Of a stretch of DNA of 64,000 nucleotides, positions 47,040 to 56,355 are shown piece by piece. This stretch comes from Pedobacter cryoconitis (GTDB lineage: Bacteria; Bacteroidota; Bacteroidia; Sphingobacteriales; Sphingobacteriaceae), in NCBI RefSeq assembly GCF_014200605.1, contig NZ_JACHCE010000001.1:62001-126000 (forward strand), in the 5' to 3' direction. The position numbers were made by a program, and so were the translations under genes. Positions within the stretch are counted from its first letter, which is position 1; the number at the start of each line of letters is the position of its first letter. The notes beneath the pieces are model-generated. The model did not search any database. It had not been told where the DNA came from and saw only the letters and a program-made list of their open reading frames with translations.

Positions 47040-49334
47040 ATGATGAAACATTTCTTATCAGCGTTGCTTATTTCTGCTGCCATGCCTGTATTGGCACAGC
47101 AAGCTGGAAAAGTGACGGATCCGGTAGACTGGATTAATCCACTAATGGGGACAGCTAGTAAACCGAGCCTGTCCAATGGTAATACTTATCCGGCAATTGC
47201 AGTTCCATGGGGAATGAATTTCTGGACACCTCAGACTGGAAAAATGGGCGATGGATGGGCATATACCTACGATGCTGATAAAATCAGAGGGTTTAAACAA
47301 ACGCATCAGCCTTCTCCATGGATGAATGACTACGGACAATTTTCAGTAATGCCTGTAACTGGCAAAATGAAATTTAACCAGGATGAAAGGGCAAGCTGGT
47401 TTTCTCATAAATCAGAGACCGCAAAGCCATATTATTATAGTGTTTACCTGGCTGATGCCAATGTGACAACTGAAATTACACCTACAGAAAGGGCTGCACA
47501 GTTTCGTTTTACGTTCCCGAAATCTGATAGTTCTTATGTAGTAATTGATGCTTTTGATAAAGGATCTTATATTAAAGTTATCCCTAAAGAAAGAAAAATT
47601 ATAGGTTATAGTACGCGTTATGCAAGCGGTCCGCTGCCTGCAAATTTCAAGAACTATTTTGTAATCTATTTTGATAAGGCGATTACATCAGCAAATACAT
47701 GGCATGGCAATACCATAGCGAAAGATACACTTGAATTGAAAAGTGACCATTCTGGTGCTATTGTAGGTTTTAAAACTGAAAGAGGAGAAAAGGTAGGCAT
47801 GAAAGTGGCTTCCTCTTTTATCAGTATAGAACAAGCAGAGATTAGTTTAAAAAGAGAACTTGCAAATGATACTTTTGAAGCTACTGAGCAGAAATCAAGA
47901 GCAATATGGAATAAAACTTTAAGCAAAATTTCTATAGAAGGCGGAACTGTCGATCAGACCCGTACTTTCTATTCCAGTTTATACCGGACGTTGTTTTTCC
48001 CGAATAAGTTATATGAAATAGATGCGAACAATAAGATTGTTCACTGGAGCCCATATAATGGTAAAACCATGCCTGGTTATATGTTTGCAGGTACTGGATT
48101 CTGGGATACTTTCAGAGCTTTATATCCATTTCTTAACCTGGTGTATCCATCGATTAATAAAGAGATGCAGGAAGGCCTGGTTAATGATTATAAAGAAGGC
48201 GGCTGGTTACCTGAATGGTCAAGTCCGGGTTATGCAAACTGTATGATCGGTAACAATTCTGCTTCTGTAGTTGCAGATGCTTATATCAAAGGTCTTCGCG
48301 GATATGATATTGAAACTTTATTTGAAGCGCTTAAACATGGTGCAAATAATGAAGGTCCAAATGAAGCAGTAGGCAGGGCAGGAGTGAAGTATTACAACGA
48401 ACTGGGATATGTGCCTTATGATGTGAAGCTGAATGAAAATGCAGCCAGAACGTTAGAGTATGCTTATGACGATTTTACTATTTATCAATTGGGAAGAGCA
48501 TTAAAGAAACCAGCATCCGAAATCTATATCTATGCGAAAAGAGCAATGAACTATAAAAATCTTTTTGATCCTTCTACAGGTTTAATGCGTGGAAAGAATA
48601 AAGATGGCTCGTTTCAGTCACCGTTTAATCCATTTAAATGGGGAGATGCTTTTACAGAGGGAAATAGCTGGCACTATTCATGGTCAGTTTTTCAGGATGT
48701 AAATGGCCTGGTAGGACTGATGGGAGGTAAGAATAAATTTGTAGATAAACTGGATTCAGTATTTACTATGCCTCCGGTTTTTGACGCGAGTTATTATGGT
48801 TCTGTAATTCATGAGATCAGAGAAATGCAGATTGCAAATATGGGTCAGTATGCCCATGGAAATCAGCCGATACAGCATATGATTTATTTGTATAACTATG
48901 CAGGACAACCCTGGAAAGCACAATACTGGGTTAGGGAAACTATGAACAGAATGTATAAGGCTACGCCTGATGGATATTGTGGAGATGAAGATAACGGTCA
49001 GACTTCTGCATGGTATGTTTTCTCTTCGCTTGGTTTTTACCCGGTTACACCGGCTACTGATCAATATGTAATCGGTGCCCCATTATTCAAAAAAGTAACC
49101 CTGAACCTTGAGAATGGAAAACAGATTGTGATCAATGCTGCTGCAAACAGTGCGGATAATAAATATATCAATTCATTAAAATATAATGGTAAGGCTTATG
49201 GTAAAAACTGGTTAAGCCACTCTGATTTAGTTAAGGGTGCAACATTGGATTTTGATATGACTGCTACACCGAATAAAACAAGAGGTATTTCTGATGCTGA
49301 CTTTCCTTATTCTATGTCAATAGAGAAAAGATAA
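47040..49334 (+). CDS. GH92 alpha-mannosidase
   Basis: A 764-residue exported GH92 enzyme (signal peptide MMKHFLSALLISAAMPVLAQ). The N-terminal beta-sandwich has DWINPLMGTASKPSLSNGNT and GFKQTHQPSPWMNDYGQFSV. The catalytic (alpha/alpha)6 domain includes GFWDTFRALYPF, EGPNEAVGRAG-like GPNEAVGRA, QWHYSW-type EGNSWHYSWSVFQD and CGDEDNGQTSAWYVFSSLGFYP. GH92 enzymes are calcium-dependent, inverting exo-alpha-mannosidases that trim N-glycans. It acts in the periplasm or on the surface. It follows a BSP protease gene, and a strong terminator ends the unit. No SusC/SusD pair is in the window. Confidence 0.93.
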   Translation: MMKHFLSALLISAAMPVLAQQAGKVTDPVDWINPLMGTASKPSLSNGNTYPAIAVPWGMNFWTPQTGKMGDGWAYTYDADKIRGFKQTHQPSPWMNDYGQFSVMPVTGKMKFNQDERASWFSHKSETAKPYYYSVYLADANVTTEITPTERAAQFRFTFPKSDSSYVVIDAFDKGSYIKVIPKERKIIGYSTRYASGPLPANFKNYFVIYFDKAITSANTWHGNTIAKDTLELKSDHSGAIVGFKTERGEKVGMKVASSFISIEQAEISLKRELANDTFEATEQKSRAIWNKTLSKISIEGGTVDQTRTFYSSLYRTLFFPNKLYEIDANNKIVHWSPYNGKTMPGYMFAGTGFWDTFRALYPFLNLVYPSINKEMQEGLVNDYKEGGWLPEWSSPGYANCMIGNNSASVVADAYIKGLRGYDIETLFEALKHGANNEGPNEAVGRAGVKYYNELGYVPYDVKLNENAARTLEYAYDDFTIYQLGRALKKPASEIYIYAKRAMNYKNLFDPSTGLMRGKNKDGSFQSPFNPFKWGDAFTEGNSWHYSWSVFQDVNGLVGLMGGKNKFVDKLDSVFTMPPVFDASYYGSVIHEIREMQIANMGQYAHGNQPIQHMIYLYNYAGQPWKAQYWVRETMNRMYKATPDGYCGDEDNGQTSAWYVFSSLGFYPVTPATDQYVIGAPLFKKVTLNLENGKQIVINAAANSADNKYINSLKYNGKAYGKNWLSHSDLVKGATLDFDMTATPNKTRGISDADFPYSMSIEKR

Positions 49335-49357
49335 GTAAAAAGGAAGATAGGTAATGT

Positions 49358-49407
49358 ATGGCTTTATCATTTCATTCGATAGCATGAAATGATAAAGCCA
49401 TTTTTTA
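49358..49407 (+). terminator. Strong intrinsic terminator after GH92
   Basis: Perfect 18-bp stem: ATGGCTTTATCATTTCAT (49358-49375) and ATGAAATGATAAAGCCAT (49384-49401) with an 8-nt loop, followed by TTTTTATTTG. Confidence 0.9.
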
Positions 49408-49624
49408 TTTGTAATTATTGATTCCAGTTTACTGATGGTTTTATAAGTAAACTAATTGATGTTTTAGGGAAATTTAAATTAACTATTTTGGTTTTTATTA
49501 AGTGTTTAATGGTTTATTTTTTTAAAATCATTAATTTAATATAGCTTATTGTTAAAATAATTTTACTTTAAGTGTTGTGGTTTCGTTTTATATGTTTAAT
49601 ATTGAGTACACAAATGAACATTGT

Positions 49625-50305
49625 ATGAAAAAACTATTAACACTAATGATGCTATGCGCATCTGTTATGGCAGTAAATGCCCAAACTGAAAAAGGTAAAT
49701 ATATATTGGGAGGTACAATAGGTTACTCCAGTACAAAGTATGAAAATTCGCAAGGCGCCAGTAAACAGAATAATTTTGATTTACTCCCAAGTGCGGGATA
49801 TTTTGTGAGTGATAACCTGGCTTTGGGTTTAGGTATTGGCTATTCTAGAAATGTAACTACTTCGACTACCAGTACTACTTACTATGTTTCTCCTGCGGTT
49901 AGTTATGCTAATTATAGTCTTAAAGAAACTACCGATTATTTTACTGTAAGCCCATTTATACGTCACTATGTAAATATATCTGAGAAATTTAAGTTTTTCA
50001 GTCAATTCTCAGTGCCTATGAAATGGGGAAATAGAAAATCAGAATTTATTACAAAAAATCCTGCACTTGATGTTATCCCTAATACAAAAGTTAAAACTAC
50101 ATCTGTAGGAGTTGGACTGGAACCTGGCTTTGCTTATTTTCCTACGAAGAAGATCGGTATACAGTTGTCTGTTGGCGGGCTATCTTATATCTGGAATAAA
50201 ACTGAAGACAAAGTTAATTCTTTTAACAATGACCAGAAGGATCACGCTTTTAATTTAGGAACGAACTTCCTGGCTCCGAGAATTGGTATTCAGTTTTATT
50301 TGTAG
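49625..50305 (+). CDS. Outer-membrane beta-barrel protein
   Basis: A 226-residue exported protein from the ATG at 49625 (signal peptide MKKLLTLMMLCASVMAVNAQ); an earlier in-frame start gives no sensible leader. The rest is a run of amphipathic beta-strands typical of OmpW/porin-like barrels (YILGGTIGYSSTKYEN, FDLLPSAGYFVSDNLALGLG, KIGIQLSVGGLSYIWN) and ends in an aromatic residue strand (RIGIQFYL), the usual sorting signal for BAM. A close paralog follows 17 bp downstream. Function unknown. Confidence 0.78.
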   Translation: MKKLLTLMMLCASVMAVNAQTEKGKYILGGTIGYSSTKYENSQGASKQNNFDLLPSAGYFVSDNLALGLGIGYSRNVTTSTTSTTYYVSPAVSYANYSLKETTDYFTVSPFIRHYVNISEKFKFFSQFSVPMKWGNRKSEFITKNPALDVIPNTKVKTTSVGVGLEPGFAYFPTKKIGIQLSVGGLSYIWNKTEDKVNSFNNDQKDHAFNLGTNFLAPRIGIQFYL

Positions 50306-50322
50306 TTTCTCATCTGTATCAC

Positions 50323-50961
50323 ATGAAAAGAATAATATTATTTTTTATTGCTTTAACAGCAATATCAGCCAATTCTATGGCTCAAACTGAGAAGGGGAAA
50401 GTACTTTTAGGAGGATATTTAGATTTCTCAACACAGAAATTAAATAGTGAACCAAAGAGCAGGGTTAATTTTGGTATTAATCCTACAGCAGGATTTTTTA
50501 TTTCTAATAATCTGGTGATAGGAGCTGGCCTGCGTTACATGCATTCGAGTTACCCTCAAAGCGAAATAAATCCTCTGACTAATAAAAGCAACGATTACGT
50601 ACAGAAGTCAAATGGTATAGCTTTAAGCCCGTTTGGAAGGTACTATATCGGTATAACCCCACAACTTAAATTTTTTGGCCAGTTACAGGCTTCTGCGGAA
50701 TGGACGAAATTCAAAGCTGATGTTCCGGAGAATACAGTAATCGATTATTCGAATATGAAGAGTAATTTTTATAGTGCCTCTTTATCTCCTGGTCTTGCAA
50801 TTTTTCCTTCTAAAAGGATCGGTATTGAGTTATCATTAAGTGGGTTTAGTTATTCAGATCAGAAATTCAAACATAAAGGTGAAAAATTTTCTGAAAATAG
50901 AAATTTTAGTCTAAGCTCTGATTTCTTTAATCCCCGCTTAGGAATGCAATTCTATTTGTAA
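50323..50961 (+). CDS. Outer-membrane beta-barrel protein, paralog
   Basis: A 212-residue exported protein with a signal peptide ending near SMAQ. The mature part parallels its upstream neighbour throughout: TEKGKVLLGGYLDFSTQK against TEKGKYILGGTIGYSSTK, NPTAGFFISNNLVIGAGL against LPSAGYFVSDNLALGLG, and the same C-terminal RLGMQFYL. A tandem duplication is the simplest explanation. It is 17 bp after its paralog and probably co-transcribed. Function unknown. Confidence 0.78.
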   Translation: MKRIILFFIALTAISANSMAQTEKGKVLLGGYLDFSTQKLNSEPKSRVNFGINPTAGFFISNNLVIGAGLRYMHSSYPQSEINPLTNKSNDYVQKSNGIALSPFGRYYIGITPQLKFFGQLQASAEWTKFKADVPENTVIDYSNMKSNFYSASLSPGLAIFPSKRIGIELSLSGFSYSDQKFKHKGEKFSENRNFSLSSDFFNPRLGMQFYL

Positions 50962-50982
50962 GCGAAATCCAGCACAAACAAA

Positions 50983-51033
50983 AAATCCCCTGCGAATGAT
51001 AGCTTTAACAGCTATCAATTCTACAGGGGATTT
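50983..51033. terminator. Bidirectional terminator between the barrel genes and accD
   Basis: Outer arms AAATCCCCTG (50983-50992) and CAGGGGATTT (51024-51033) enclose a second hairpin GATAGC/GCTATC (50998-51003, 51011-51016). It lies between convergent genes and probably stops both. Confidence 0.75.
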
Positions 51034-51050
51034 CTTATGTATATTAACTT

Positions 51051-51896
51051 CTAGTTTTTTACCATTTTAAGGAAAGTAGCCAGTTTGGTTTTCATCTCCC
51101 TGCGGTCTACAATAAAATCAAGGAAACCATGTTCCTGCACAAATTCTGCAGTCTGGAAACCTTTAGGTAAATCTTTCTTGATAGTTTCTTTAATTACCCT
51201 TGGCCCTGCAAATCCGATTAATGCACCTGGTTCTGCAATATTAATATCACCAAGCATAGCATAAGATGCTGTTACACCTCCTGTAGTCGGATCTGTTAAT
51301 AAAGAGATATAAGGTACTTTTGCCTGATTAAGCAGTGCTAGTTTAGCGGATGTTTTAGCCATCTGCATTAATGAGAATGCAGCTTCCATCATTCTTGCTC
51401 CTCCTGATTTGGAGATCATCAGAAATGGAATTTTATGTTTTATGCTGTAGTCGATCGATCTTGCGATTTTTTCTCCTACTACAGAACCCATTGAACCACC
51501 GATGAAATTAAAATCCATACAGGCAATTACCAGGTCTTCTCCATCTATTTTACCGACTGCTGAGCGTATAGCGTCTTTCAGGCCTGTTTTAGCCATTGTA
51601 TCAACCAGACGTTCAGTATAAGGTTTACTGTCAGTAAAGTTTAGCGGATCGCCCGAAGTCAGATCTGCAAAAAGCTCCTTAAACTCGTTTTTATCAAATA
51701 ATACTTGAAAATATTCTTTGGAGCCAACTCTCAAATGATAGTCACAATAGTGACAAACGTATTTATTTTCGATCAGGTCTGCGCTGTGTAAAGCTTTTTT
51801 GCAATTAGGACACTTGTTCCATAAGCCATCCGGCGCTTCTTTCTTTTCTTCTGTCAGCGTACTGATACCTTTTTTTTCTCTCTTAAACCAAGCCAT
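51051..51896 (-). CDS. accD: Acetyl-CoA carboxylase carboxyltransferase subunit beta
   Basis: A 281-residue AccD. The N-terminal zinc ribbon uses Cys29, Cys32, Cys48 and Cys51 ([17 protein letters not shown]). The carboxyltransferase core shows [40 protein letters not shown] and [20 protein letters not shown]. With AccA it transfers the carboxyl group from biotin to acetyl-CoA in fatty-acid synthesis. No accA is adjacent. Divergently arranged to the aldolase gene. Confidence 0.95.
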   Translation of the reverse strand: MAWFKREKKGISTLTEEKKEAPDGLWNKCPNCKKALHSADLIENKYVCHYCDYHLRVGSKEYFQVLFDKNEFKELFADLTSGDPLNFTDSKPYTERLVDTMAKTGLKDAIRSAVGKIDGEDLVIACMDFNFIGGSMGSVVGEKIARSIDYSIKHKIPFLMISKSGGARMMEAAFSLMQMAKTSAKLALLNQAKVPYISLLTDPTTGGVTASYAMLGDINIAEPGALIGFAGPRVIKETIKKDLPKGFQTAEFVQEHGFLDFIVDRREMKTKLATFLKMVKN

Positions 51897-52072
51897 GTTA
51901 TTCGTTGAAAAATGCGATTACAAAGAAACGAAAAAAAATCAGAACAGCTTAACCTAGATTTCGTATAAATTATGTGAGGTCTCAGAAGTTTATAAATTGA
52001 TAAGATAGAACTATATAAGAATGGCTTTATCGGCAGATGCTATAAAATCAATGAAAATAATACCGGCTTAGG

Positions 52073-52103
52073 TTTGTCCAGGCTAATATTTTTCCTAACT
52101 TCG
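52073..52103 (+). promoter_or_regulatory. Bacteroidota-type promoter of the aldolase gene
   Basis: TTTG (52073-52076), exactly 19 bp of spacer, then TAACTTCG (52096-52103). This fits the -33 TTTG / -7 TAnnTTTG consensus apart from one C. It lies 22 bp before the aldolase ATG and is the best complete promoter pair I saw. Confidence 0.65.
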
Positions 52104-52125
52104 GCTTACATAAAATCTAATAACA

Positions 52126-53205
52126 ATGAGTTTAAAAGGCTATAAAGGCGTAATTTACGGAGATGCTGTTCAGGAATTATTTGAACAGGCAAAAAAACAT
52201 CAGTTTGCATTGCCTGCAGTAAATGTTACCGGAACAAATACCATCAATGCAGTTATGGAAACTGCTAAAGCGGTGAATTCACCAGTTATGATTCAGTTAT
52301 CAAATGGTGGAGCACAATTTTATGCAGGTAAGACATTGAACAATGATAACTTAAATGCATGTGTATTGGGCGCGGTATCTGCCGCAAAACATGTTCATTT
52401 ATTAGCTGAGCACTATGGTGTTGCGGTAGTATTACATACTGACCATGCAGCTAAAAAGTTATTGCCATGGATTGACGGTCTGTTAGATCACGGGGAAAAA
52501 TTCTTTGCTGAAACTGGTAAACCACTGTTCTCTTCACATATGCTTGATCTTTCTGAAGAATCAATTGAAGAAAACATGGAGATCTCAGCTAAATATTTAG
52601 CACGTATGGCTAAAATGGGCATGACTATCGAAATCGAACTGGGCGTAACTGGTGGTGAAGAAGATGGTGTGGATAACAGTGACGTAGATAGTTCTAAATT
52701 ATATACTCAGCCTTCGGAAGTAGCTTATGCTTATGAAGAATTGAGTAAAGTAAGTGATAAATTCACTGTAGCTGCTGCTTTTGGTAATGTTCACGGTGTT
52801 TATAAACCAGGTAACGTTAAATTACAGCCAGTAATTCTTAAAAATTCTCAGGACTATATCAAAGAGAAATTAGGATTAACAGCTGAAAAACCAATTAACT
52901 TTGTTTTCCATGGTGGATCGGGTTCTTCTCAGGAAGAAATCAGAGAAGCTATCTCTTACGGTGCAATCAAAATGAACATTGATACTGATATGCAATGGGC
53001 ATTATGGGAAGGCGTATTAGATTATTACAAAGCTAATGAGGCTTATCTTCAGGGACAAATTGGTAATCCTGATGGAGATGATAAACCAAATAAAAAATAC
53101 TATGATCCACGTGTTTGGTTACGCAAAGGAGAAGAAGCATTTGTTAAACGTTTAACTCAGGCTTTTGAAGATTTGAACTGCAGAGACGCAAGTGATAAAT
53201 TATAA
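52126..53205 (+). CDS. fbaA: Class II fructose-bisphosphate aldolase
   Basis: A 359-residue zinc-dependent aldolase. VVLHTDHAAKK contains the catalytic Asp and a zinc His, EIELGVTGGEEDGVDN gives a second part of the site, AAAFGNVHGVYKPGNVKL supplies zinc His, and FHGGSGS plus MNIDTDMQWA bind phosphate. This is the long E. coli-like subclass A form, about 359 residues. It splits fructose-1,6-bisphosphate in glycolysis and acts in reverse in gluconeogenesis. It has a good promoter and its own terminator. Confidence 0.95.
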   Translation: MSLKGYKGVIYGDAVQELFEQAKKHQFALPAVNVTGTNTINAVMETAKAVNSPVMIQLSNGGAQFYAGKTLNNDNLNACVLGAVSAAKHVHLLAEHYGVAVVLHTDHAAKKLLPWIDGLLDHGEKFFAETGKPLFSSHMLDLSEESIEENMEISAKYLARMAKMGMTIEIELGVTGGEEDGVDNSDVDSSKLYTQPSEVAYAYEELSKVSDKFTVAAAFGNVHGVYKPGNVKLQPVILKNSQDYIKEKLGLTAEKPINFVFHGGSGSSQEEIREAISYGAIKMNIDTDMQWALWEGVLDYYKANEAYLQGQIGNPDGDDKPNKKYYDPRVWLRKGEEAFVKRLTQAFEDLNCRDASDKL

Positions 53206-53223
53206 TTAAAATATAATTCTTTT

Positions 53224-53258
53224 AAAAGCGCTTCAATAATCCTGAAGCGCTTTTTTTA
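53224..53258 (+). terminator. Intrinsic terminator after the aldolase gene
   Basis: AAAAGCGCTTCA (53224-53235) and TGAAGCGCTTTT (53243-53254) pair perfectly, followed by TTTT, about 20 bp after the stop. Confidence 0.88.
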
Positions 53259-53409
53259 TGTCGTATATATTCTTTTTTTATTTTACATAAATTCTATGTC
53301 ACATTATTGCCAATATAAAACAAGAAAGCCCTGTTTATTGTTCAAATACTATCGATGCAGTGCAGCAGGTAATTGATTGAAGCAAAGCATTTATTTAAAC
53401 CTAAAAATC

Positions 53410-53832
53410 ATGGAACTACTTCAGGTAAATAAAATCAGGACGCAGGAAGAGCTGGAAAGTGCATTTGCAATCCGTAAACAGGTATTTGTAGAAGAGCAGG
53501 GCTGTCCACCAGAACTGGAATGGGAAAATGAAGAAGTTTCTCATCATTTCCTTGCTTTAATGGATAACCATCCTTGTGGTGCCTGCAGATGGAGGAAAAC
53601 TGAAAATGGATATAAACTGGAACGTTTTGCTGTATTAAAAGAATATAGAGGTAAGCGGGTAGGGCAGGCACTGGTAGCTGCTGTTTTAGCTGATATACCT
53701 GACAGTGCCAATGCGATCTATTTAAATGCACAGGTAGAGGCTGTGAGCCTGTATGCTAAATTTGGTTTTGCGGTTGAAGGCGAACAGTTTGAAGAAGCCG
53801 GAATACAGCATCTGCGTATGGTTAAGAAATAA
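53410..53832 (+). CDS. GNAT-family acetyltransferase (ElaA/YjcF-like)
   Basis: A 140-residue GNAT protein from the ATG at 53410; a TTG upstream is rejected. The start FAIRKQVFVEEQGCPPELEW is characteristic of the YjcF/ElaA group. Motif A is FAVLKEYRGKRVGQALVAAV, and the C-terminal half has YLNAQVEAVSLYAKFGFAVE. Substrate unknown. The gene converges on the HMG-CoA lyase gene, sharing a hairpin. Confidence 0.85.
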   Translation: MELLQVNKIRTQEELESAFAIRKQVFVEEQGCPPELEWENEEVSHHFLALMDNHPCGACRWRKTENGYKLERFAVLKEYRGKRVGQALVAAVLADIPDSANAIYLNAQVEAVSLYAKFGFAVEGEQFEEAGIQHLRMVKK

Positions 53833-53837
53833 ATAAT

Positions 53838-53867
53838 TTTCAAGGGATGTGGTTACATCCCTTGAAA
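53838..53867. terminator. Bidirectional hairpin overlapping a stop codon
   Basis: Perfect 13-bp arms TTTCAAGGGATGT (53838-53850) and ACATCCCTTGAAA (53855-53867) with a 4-nt loop. The last codons and the stop of the HMG-CoA lyase gene are inside the structure. It sits between convergent genes; no long T-tract. Confidence 0.6.
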
Positions 53868-54719
53868 TACTTCTGATGACAATAACATAGCCTGCTGCCA
53901 TTTATCCATATGCAGATTGAGTGGCTCTCCTTGTTTTTCAAGATAAGTTATCAATCCTTCGGTAGCGAGATTCCCCGTCAGATCGTCGGCAGCCATAGGA
54001 CATCCTCCGAAACCTTTTAAGGCACTATCAAAACGTCTGCACCCGCTTAAGTAAGCGGCTTCGATTTTTTCGTTACGTGTATCTGGGGTACTGTGCAAAT
54101 GGAGTCCGATTTCTGCTTGTGGAAAACTATTAACCAGTAATGGGAGTAATTCCCTGATTTTTTCGGGAGTAGATACACCTGTAGTGTCCGAAAGAGAAAG
54201 TATTTTAGTCCCTCTTTCTACCAGGATAGCGGCCCATTGTTCTACAATTCCGGTATGATAGGTATCTCCATATGGATTTCCAAACCCCATAGAGAGGTAA
54301 ATCACAGCAGTTTTCTGATGTTTATCACATAATTCAAGCATTTGTTCTACTGTGGCTAAAGATTCTTTAATACTTGAATTTGTATTTCTTTGCTGAAAAG
54401 TTTCAGAGATGGAAAAAGGAAAACCTATATAGTCAATTTCAGGGAAAAGCATGGCGTCCTGCACACCACGAAGATTAGCTGTAATAGCCAGTAATTTACT
54501 TCTGGTATTACTCAGGTCTAATTGCGCCAGAACTTCTTTCGTATCCCTCAATTGAGGAATAGCCTTTGGCGATACGAAACTGCCGAAATCTATCGTGTCA
54601 AAACCAACCTGCAAAAGTAAATTGATATAGGTTGCTTTTAAATCGGTTGGAATAAAATCATGGATACCCTGCATGGCATCTCTTGGACATTCGATTAGTT
54701 TAATAGCTTTCTGACTCAT
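53853..54719 (-). CDS. Hydroxymethylglutaryl-CoA lyase
   Basis: A 288-residue TIM-barrel enzyme. The catalytic Arg13 lies in IECPRDAMQG, metal-binding His residues in GLHLHSTPD, and the Gly-rich catalytic Cys loop is GFGGCPMA. It cleaves HMG-CoA into acetoacetate and acetyl-CoA in leucine breakdown. The dehydrogenase at 34264 could feed the same pathway, but they are 19 kb apart. Start ATG at 54719, monocistronic; the 3' end lies in a hairpin. Confidence 0.9.
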   Translation of the reverse strand: MSQKAIKLIECPRDAMQGIHDFIPTDLKATYINLLLQVGFDTIDFGSFVSPKAIPQLRDTKEVLAQLDLSNTRSKLLAITANLRGVQDAMLFPEIDYIGFPFSISETFQQRNTNSSIKESLATVEQMLELCDKHQKTAVIYLSMGFGNPYGDTYHTGIVEQWAAILVERGTKILSLSDTTGVSTPEKIRELLPLLVNSFPQAEIGLHLHSTPDTRNEKIEAAYLSGCRRFDSALKGFGGCPMAADDLTGNLATEGLITYLEKQGEPLNLHMDKWQQAMLLSSEVFQGM

Positions 54720-54807
54720 ATCTTTTTAAGCACGCTGGCTGTTGACGTGCTGGCTCAATGTAGGTAAAAATACGAAATAACAGAAATACGGTAAATCTAT
54801 CTTCATA

Positions 54808-54844
54808 AATAAGGCAGCTCCTCTTGTAGAAAAGCTGCCTTATT
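54808..54844 (-). terminator. Terminator-like hairpin after the fucosidase gene
   Basis: AATAAGGCAGCT (54808-54819) and AGCTGCCTTATT (54833-54844) form a perfect 12-bp stem 20 bp after the stop of the fucosidase gene (minus strand). The tail TTATGAAG is weak in T. Confidence 0.6.
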
Positions 54845-54864
54845 ATTTAATGAAAAACCTTTAT

Positions 54865-56220
54865 TTATTGAAGGATTAATTCAATTACAGGAATAGAAAA
54901 GTCTGGTTTTTTAACGGGTAGTGTGATCAGAATATCATTCGATCCTGTTTCTTTATATAATAACTCAGAACTATCATTTAAGAACTGAGCATATTTGATT
55001 TGACCGCTATAACCGGGTAAAATCAGTTTGCCATTTGTGGGATAATCAAACAGGTGTACATATAATCGTTTTGTTTTTGGATTGTAGGTAAGTTTAGTGT
55101 TTTCAGGTGTATGATATTCATCTGGCGCATAGGTACAGTTATAAATGGCCTTATCATTGGCATGCATCCACTGACTCAGGCTATCTAAAGCATTGGTTGC
55201 CCTATGATCAAATTCTCCTCTTGCAGTTGGACCTGCATTCAGAATTAAATTACCGCCATTGCTCACCGAAGTAATCAGCAGATCTAACAATTGTTTATGT
55301 GTTTTCCAGCTGTTCTCGTCACGATGATAACCCCAGGAGCCTGAAAATGTCTGACAGGTTTCCCATGTTTTTCCTTTGTATTTAGCAAGTTCTGCTGTTC
55401 CAACCTGTTCGGGGGTTTCAAAATCTGCCCCGTCTTTATATTCACCCAAATCGAGTCTATTGTCTACAATAATACCGGGTTGTAATTTTCTGATCAGCTT
55501 CAGCAATTCAACCGAAGCCCAGTCATCTTTGCCTTTGCCTCTGCCATTTGGTTTAGGAAAAGAAAAGTCAAGCCACAGGATATCTATCTTTCCATATTTT
55601 GTTAAAAGCTCGGTGATCTGATTGCGCATATAAGCCCGGTACTTTGCCATATCTCTCCCTTTATTTAAACGGGCATAGGCGGCATCACTTTTGTCTTTTT
55701 TTATAAGCGGATGATTTTCATCCATCGTGTAATCAGGATGGTGCCAGTCTAATAAAGAATAATAAAAACCAACTTTGATACCTTCGGCCCTGAAGGCATC
55801 TACATATTCTTTAACCAAATCGCGTTTAGCTTGGGTATTGGTCGCTTTATAGTCTGTGAATTTCGTGTCAAACAAGCAAAATCCTTCATGATGTTTTGTC
55901 GTCAGTACAGCATATTTCATCCCGGCTGCTTTGGCTTGTTTAGCCCATTTTTTTGGTTCAAACAGATCGGGGTTAAACTGATCGAAGTACTTCTGATATT
56001 GCTCATTGGAGAGTCCTTCCATACTTTTAACCCATTCATGTCTTGCTGGTTCTGCATAGAGGCCCCAATGAATAAACATTCCAAAGCGGTCCTGTGTCCA
56101 CCATTCCATGCGTTTCTGTTTTTGTTCCGGGGTTTCGTTACCGATCATTTTTTGTGCAAAAAGACCTGAAGAGGTGACCAGGATAAGCAGGAGTATCAGC
56201 TGTAGTTTTTTGTTTATCAT
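54865..56220 (-). CDS. GH29 alpha-L-fucosidase
   Basis: A 451-residue exported GH29 enzyme (signal peptide to about LFAQK). Family blocks: WWTQDRFGMFIHWGLYAEPA, LTTKHHEGFCLFDTKFTDY, and KIDILWLDFSFP with Asp218 as the likely nucleophile. WETCQTFSGSWGYHRDENSW and SNGGNLILNAGPTARGEFD are also present. It removes alpha-L-fucose from glycans by a retaining mechanism. It is near a GH106 gene and a GT2-like gene on the same strand, but separated by 135 bp or more. Confidence 0.93.
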   Translation of the reverse strand: MINKKLQLILLLILVTSSGLFAQKMIGNETPEQKQKRMEWWTQDRFGMFIHWGLYAEPARHEWVKSMEGLSNEQYQKYFDQFNPDLFEPKKWAKQAKAAGMKYAVLTTKHHEGFCLFDTKFTDYKATNTQAKRDLVKEYVDAFRAEGIKVGFYYSLLDWHHPDYTMDENHPLIKKDKSDAAYARLNKGRDMAKYRAYMRNQITELLTKYGKIDILWLDFSFPKPNGRGKGKDDWASVELLKLIRKLQPGIIVDNRLDLGEYKDGADFETPEQVGTAELAKYKGKTWETCQTFSGSWGYHRDENSWKTHKQLLDLLITSVSNGGNLILNAGPTARGEFDHRATNALDSLSQWMHANDKAIYNCTYAPDEYHTPENTKLTYNPKTKRLYVHLFDYPTNGKLILPGYSGQIKYAQFLNDSSELLYKETGSNDILITLPVKKPDFSIPVIELILQ

Positions 56221-56355
56221 TTTCTGAGATTTAGGTTCGGTTGAATAGATTTTATACTATAAATAGATTTAGCTTCTAAACAAAAGAAAAGAAATCTGAC
56301 CTGAAATGATTAAAGAAAATTAGCTAAATGATGAACTTTTTTGGGATGAAATAAT

